A stretch of DNA of 64,000 nucleotides from Andreprevotia lacus DSM 23236. Its GTDB lineage: Bacteria > Pseudomonadota > Gammaproteobacteria > Burkholderiales > Chitinibacteraceae. Below are positions 62,768 through 64,000 of this stretch, piece by piece. Location of the stretch: positions 1 to 64,000 of the forward strand of contig NZ_FWXD01000015.1 of assembly GCF_900176275.1 (NCBI RefSeq), in the 5' to 3' direction. Positions within the stretch are counted from its first letter, which is position 1. Each line of letters begins with the position of its first letter. Position numbers and translations under genes: made by a program. The notes below the pieces were generated by a model, which had not been told where the DNA came from, searched no databases, and was given only the letters and a program-made list of their open reading frames with translations.

Positions 62768-62879
62768 GTAATAGGCCCCGGCAATATGGCCGGGGCACCC
62801 GCTCAGGGAGGAAAAGCGGGAGGTGCGGGGGCGCACCCAGCTCCTAGGATAGAAAGCCCCACGCAAAGTTCAATGCGAA

Positions 62880-63512
62880 TCACTCACCGTCTGTCGCCTC
62901 ATCCGGCTGACTGGACGGCGGGACCGCTGCATCAAACCAGGCCCCCACGACTTTCTCTGTCTCTTCCACACCCTGTTTTTTCAGGCTGGAGAACAATTGC
63001 ACGGTGATCAGCGGGTCACCGGCGAACTCGGCCTGCACCGCACGCAGCGTCTTGACCTTTTCCTGGTTGGTGAGCTTGTCGGCCTTGGTCAGCAGGCAGT
63101 GCACCGGCTTGCCGGTGGGACGGAACCACTCCAGCATGCGCCAGTCGCGCTCGGTCAGCGGGCGGCGCGCATCCATGATCAGCACCAGGCCGATCAGGCG
63201 CTCGCGGCCGATCAGATACTGGCCCAGCAGTTTTTCCCAGTGTGCGCGCACACTGGCCGGCACTTCGGCATAGCCGTAGCCGGGCAGGTCAACCAGATGG
63301 CGACCTGCACCGAATTCGAAGTAATTGATATGCTGCGTGCGTCCCGGCGTTTTCGAGACGAAGGCCAGCCGGGTATGATTGGCCAGCGTGTTGATTGCAC
63401 TGGATTTTCCGGCGTTGGAACGGCCGGCAAAGGCAACCTCCAGCCCTGCATCGGGCAGGCTGTGCAGGTCATTGACGGTAATCAGGAATTTCAGTCCGCG
63501 AAACAGCGACAT
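62880..63512 (-). CDS. engB: Ribosome biogenesis GTPase EngB (YihA/YsxC)
   Basis: The protein has 210 residues. It is a small GTPase needed for 50S assembly. G1 [17 protein letters not shown]3 [10 protein letters not shown] and G4 TKADKL are present. It is divergent from the cytochrome c4 gene, a conserved arrangement in beta- and gammaproteobacteria. Confidence 0.96.
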   Translation of the reverse strand: MSLFRGLKFLITVNDLHSLPDAGLEVAFAGRSNAGKSSAINTLANHTRLAFVSKTPGRTQHINYFEFGAGRHLVDLPGYGYAEVPASVRAHWEKLLGQYLIGRERLIGLVLIMDARRPLTERDWRMLEWFRPTGKPVHCLLTKADKLTNQEKVKTLRAVQAEFAGDPLITVQLFSSLKKQGVEETEKVVGAWFDAAVPPSSQPDEATDGE

Positions 63513-63679
63513 GGGCGGGGATCTCTATGGGCAGCGCGCGCCGGCAGGCACCGGCAGTGGCGGGAAAACAAGTGGCACGCGGCCTGTGTGGTTCGGCATT
63601 CTTTCTTGCTATAGAATAGCAGGATTATATTCGTTAGCCGTCGGTGAAACCGGCGCTTTTGCTTGGGGAGAGCATTCAT

Positions 63680-64000
63680 ATGCAGCGCGTGACCGCACTG
63701 GCAGCAGCACTGTTGATGACACTGGCGTCGAGCGTTTTCGCTGCCGAGGCGGCAAGCGCCAAGGGTGACCCGGTCAAGGGCAAGGAAATCGTCGACAAGG
63801 TCTGTGCTGCCTGTCACGGCGTCGACGGCAACAGCGCCGCGGCAGCCAATCCGAGCCTCGCCGGCCAGCATCCGGAATACATCGTCAAGCAACTGACCGA
63901 GTTCAAGAAGCAGGTGCGCAAGAACCCGGTGATGCTGGGCATGGCCACCCCGCTGTCGGATGCCGACATGCACAACGTTGCCGCCTACTTCGGCGCGCAA
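63680..64000 (+). CDS. Cytochrome c4, N-terminal part (cut by window end)
   Basis: The first 107 residues are seen and the frame continues past the window. A signal peptide (about residues 1-21, ending SSVFAAE) precedes a class I cytochrome domain with haem motif CAACHG (Cys42, Cys45, His46) and the axial Met region in VMLGMATPLSD. Two such domains are expected in cytochrome c4, a periplasmic diheme carrier to the terminal oxidase. The start at 63680 has GGGGAG about ten bases upstream. A TAGAAT box (63614-63619) lies in the divergent gap with engB. Confidence 0.9.
   Translation, partial: MQRVTALAAALLMTLASSVFAAEAASAKGDPVKGKEIVDKVCAACHGVDGNSAAAANPSLAGQHPEYIVKQLTEFKKQVRKNPVMLGMATPLSDADMHNVAAYFGAQ

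Larger units (their letters stand above)
62407..62879. other. Intergenic region between engB and pilG
   Basis: The 473 bp hold, in minus-strand order, the tail of engB with two hairpins and a terminator (62729-62796), then the pilG promoter. I see no gene. A third weak hairpin (CCGCT/AGCGG, about 62799-62818) lies next to the engB stop. Confidence 0.6.

Noticed and set aside
1-64000. tRNA, rRNA, CRISPR arrays, prophage or transposase genes
   Set aside because: None recognised on either strand after reading the window; repeats found are limited to the MITE-like element and hairpins.

Overview
The window is one contiguous stretch of GC-rich bacterial chromosome with dense, mostly minus-strand operons. 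The gene set points to a Gram-negative betaproteobacterium, probably of the Neisseriales (this placement is inference from gene content and order, not from a search). The supporting content is glyQ/glyS with gmhB-plsC, kdsD-kdsC-lptC-lptA-lptB followed by rpoN-hpf-ptsN-hprK-rapZ, petABC followed by sspA-sspB, purM-purN, hda, and a complete Pil-Chp cluster. No rRNA, tRNA, CRISPR array, prophage or insertion sequence with a transposase was seen.

Layout. 1-2.4 kb: a small accessory segment (HPP-type membrane protein, CxxC AhpD-like protein, divergent LysR regulator) bounded by two copies of a MITE-like palindromic repeat; only the right end of the first copy lies in the window. 2.4-7.8 kb: minus-strand operon ygjP-like metallopeptidase, plsC, gmhB, glyS, a small lipoprotein, glyQ. 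8.0-16.8 kb: plus-strand genes for a lytic transglycosylase, an NDUFA9-like epimerase, a small RRM protein, D-lactate dehydrogenase, a two-component pair, a solute-binding protein and YaaA. 16.9-21.2 kb: LysR regulator, a structured non-coding stretch, a hypothetical protein, an HPP-CBS membrane protein and asd. 21.3-24.3 kb: dtd, two tandem SAM-II-like riboswitch aptamers, a 97-residue unknown protein, a MATE transporter and ubiX. 24.4-32.1 kb: rapZ-hprK-ptsN-hpf-rpoN and the LPS export/Kdo block. 32.3-37.5 kb: Kef-type antiporter, AlkB, and a large soluble double-sensor CheW protein. 37.8-44.5 kb: HtrA-type protease, Nif3-like protein, lipoprotein, bc1 complex genes petABC, sspA-sspB. 44.5-50.6 kb: RsmB-like methyltransferase, DUF3108 protein, purN, purM, an AI-2E family permease and hda. 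50.7-52.2 kb: SPFH protein and a papain-like peptidase homologue lacking the expected catalytic Cys. 52.2-62.4 kb: cutC and the pilG-pilH-pilI-pilJ-chpA operon. 62.9-64.0 kb: engB and the start of a cytochrome c4 gene cut by the window end.

Functional themes are envelope and LPS biogenesis (plsC, gmhB, kdsC/D, lptA/B/C), nitrogen-PTS and sigma-54 regulation, aerobic respiration (bc1, cytochrome c4), and surface motility signalling (Pil-Chp). The most unusual observations are the tandem SAM-II-like aptamers, one with an intrinsic terminator and one with a possible ribosome-binding-site switch, placed ahead of an unknown small protein and a MATE pump; the MITE-like element whose terminal repeats supply gene stop codons; a histidine kinase gene with no ATG/GTG/TTG start long enough to keep its first membrane helix; the internally duplicated sensor-CheW protein; and the Cys-to-Ala papain-like protein.
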